A stretch of DNA of 64,000 nt. Origin: Ketobacter sp963922875. GTDB lineage: Bacteria; Pseudomonadota; Gammaproteobacteria; Pseudomonadales; Ketobacteraceae. Numbering within the stretch: position 1 is the first letter of the stretch; every line of letters starts with the position of its first letter. The notes below the pieces were generated by a model, which ran no database searches, was not told the origin of the DNA, and saw only the letters and a list, made by a program, of their open reading frames with translations. The position numbers and the translations under genes are program-made. The DNA lies in assembly GCA_963922875.1 (NCBI GenBank), contig CAWUJH010000002.1, positions 186,001-250,000 on the forward strand. Reading direction: 5' to 3'. Shown piece by piece: positions 62,731 to 64,000 of this stretch.

Positions 62731-64000
62731 ATGGATTATTTACCACTCTTTTATCAAATAAAGCATGCTATCTGCTTAGTTGTGGGCGGCGGTGAAGTTG
62801 CTACCCGTAAAACGTCGCTGCTGTTGCGGGCGGGAGCCCATGTGCGAGTTGTGGCAATTAGTATATCTCCGGCTATGAAGGCATTGATAGAAAATGACCC
62901 TAAATCGAAATATTTTGAGCGAAGTTATCAGGCAAATGATTTAGATGGTGTTAGTTTAGCCATTGCGGCTACAGATGATGAACCATTGAATCAGCAGTTA
63001 TCTCATGACGCGCAACAACGATTGATTCCCGTTAACGTGGTGGATAATCCCGAGCTTTGTACCTTTATACTGCCCTCAATTATTGATCGTTCCCCAATTG
63101 TTGTTGCCGTTTCCAGTGGTGGTAAGTCCCCCGTATTAGTTCGCATGATTCGAGCCAAATTGGAATCCAGTATACCCGCCAGTTACGGTCGGTTGGCACA
63201 TGTAGTGGGTCAGTTTCGTGATCAGGTAAAAATTAAGTTTCCTGACGTAAATTTACGCCGAAATTTTTGGGAAGGAGTCTTGGCTGGCCCTATCGCTGAG
63301 TTCGTTTTCGCCGGTAAAGAAAAAGATGCTGCCATCATGTTGCAGCGTCAACTGGATAATGAAACTGAGCCCCATGGTGCAATCGGTGAAGTGTATCTGG
63401 TGGGCGCAGGCCCGGGGGACCCAGATTTATTGACTTTTCGGGCATTGCGGCTGATGCAGCAAGCGGATGTGGTTCTGTATGATCGCTTAGTGAGTGCCGA
63501 GATTCTGGATCTGGTACGCCGTGATGCTGAAAAAATATATGTGGGCAAAGCGCGCAGTGATCATGCTGTACCCCAAGATCAAATTAATGAATATTTGGTC
63601 AAACTGGCCCAGGAAGGTCGGCGGGTTTGTCGCTTGAAGGGTGGCGACCCCTTTATCTTTGGTCGTGGTGGTGAAGAAATCGATCGCTTGGCACAAGCTG
63701 GTATTCCATTTCAGGTAGTGCCCGGTATTACGGCGGCATCTGGTTGTGCCAGTTATGCAGGCATACCATTAACTCACAGAGATCATGCCCAATCGGTGCG
63801 CTTTGTCACTGGCCACTTGAAAGATGGTACCCTTAATTTAGATTGGGATACTCTGGCAAAGGAGCGTCAGACCTTAGTGTTTTACATGGGGCTTGTGGGA
63901 TTGCCGGTGATTTGTTCTGAATTAATAAAGCATGGGCTAGCGGCAGAGACACCGATTGCGCTAGTACAGCAGGGCACCACTCGAAATCAAAAAGTGTTGT
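62731..64000 (+). CDS. cysG: Siroheme synthase CysG (partial, cut by the window end)
   Basis: An open frame of 423 codons runs from ATG 62731 to the last base without a stop. The N-terminal dehydrogenase/ferrochelatase part begins with VVGGGEVATRKTSLLLRAGA and has the SSGGKSPVLVR loop. The methyltransferase part starts near residue 218 with VYLVGAGPGDPDLLTFRAL and includes RLKGGDPFIFGRGGEE and VPGITAASGCASYAGIPLTHR. It makes siroheme from uroporphyrinogen III for sulfite and nitrite reductases. About 40 C-terminal residues are missing at the window edge. Confidence 0.95.
   Translation, partial: MDYLPLFYQIKHAICLVVGGGEVATRKTSLLLRAGAHVRVVAISISPAMKALIENDPKSKYFERSYQANDLDGVSLAIAATDDEPLNQQLSHDAQQRLIPVNVVDNPELCTFILPSIIDRSPIVVAVSSGGKSPVLVRMIRAKLESSIPASYGRLAHVVGQFRDQVKIKFPDVNLRRNFWEGVLAGPIAEFVFAGKEKDAAIMLQRQLDNETEPHGAIGEVYLVGAGPGDPDLLTFRALRLMQQADVVLYDRLVSAEILDLVRRDAEKIYVGKARSDHAVPQDQINEYLVKLAQEGRRVCRLKGGDPFIFGRGGEEIDRLAQAGIPFQVVPGITAASGCASYAGIPLTHRDHAQSVRFVTGHLKDGTLNLDWDTLAKERQTLVFYMGLVGLPVICSELIKHGLAAETPIALVQQGTTRNQKVL

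Noticed and set aside
1..64000. CRISPR array, tRNA, rRNA, IS element or prophage
   Set aside because: No regularly spaced repeats, no cloverleaf-like sequences, no transposase and no phage structural genes were found; small RNAs cannot be excluded by eye.

Overview
The window reads as part of the chromosome of a gammaproteobacterium, most likely from the Pseudomonadales/Oceanospirillales side (an Alcanivorax-, Ketobacter- or Marinobacter-like organism). This rests on the core block moaCDE / rluE / icd / cspD / clpS-clpA / infA / bpt-aat-trxB / ftsK-lolA-rarA-crcB-serS-cysG, on the order nudJ-mnmA-hflD-purB-roxA, and on a three-gene cluster (diiron-type hydrolase family, SDR, Baeyer-Villiger-like flavoprotein) common in lipid- and alkane-using relatives. 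The species is an inference; the gene order is seen.

Left part, 1 to about 28.0 kb: an accessory island. It opens with a four-gene rightward operon of three different large tyrosine recombinases plus a small coiled-coil protein, matching the ginABCD integrase module of GInt islands. Next come an Xre-type repressor with palindromic operators and a divergent unknown gene, and an ankyrin-repeat gene flanked by two copies of a 46-bp hairpin repeat. An 18.5-kb ten-gene leftward operon then fills 26.6 to 8.1 kb. Its core is a class 1 DISARM anti-phage system (drmD, drmMI, drmA, drmB, drmC). It is extended at the front by an excisionase-like HTH gene, a cytosine-5 DNA methyltransferase and a Vsr mismatch endonuclease, in the middle by a NERD-domain/UvrD-like helicase between drmA and drmB, and at the end by a DEDDh exonuclease. 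The tight spacing (overlaps or gaps of at most 16 nt from the methyltransferase onward) suggests that all of them act together.

Right edge of the island: an intact but divergent ttcA lies back-to-back with a second, typical gammaproteobacterial ttcA that has lost its 5' end exactly inside the codons for its PP-loop (SG|GKDS). The simplest reading is that the island integrated into the PP-loop of the host ttcA and brought a rescue copy. The other junction would lie left of base 1.

Right part, 28 to 64 kb: core chromosome. It holds an SpmAB-like membrane protein, a LysR regulator, a MalT-like STAND ATPase that lacks its LuxR DNA-binding domain, malate synthase G, a frameshifted gene remnant, the hydrolase/SDR/flavoprotein cluster, and a leftward operon nudJ-mnmA-hflD-purB-roxA plus two small genes. 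Molybdopterin synthesis, icd, cspD, the complete bacterial N-degron set (clpS, clpA, bpt, aat) with infA and trxB follow, and the rightward ftsK-lolA-rarA-crcB-serS-cysG run is cut by the window end. No rRNA, tRNA, CRISPR array, insertion sequence or prophage was recognised.
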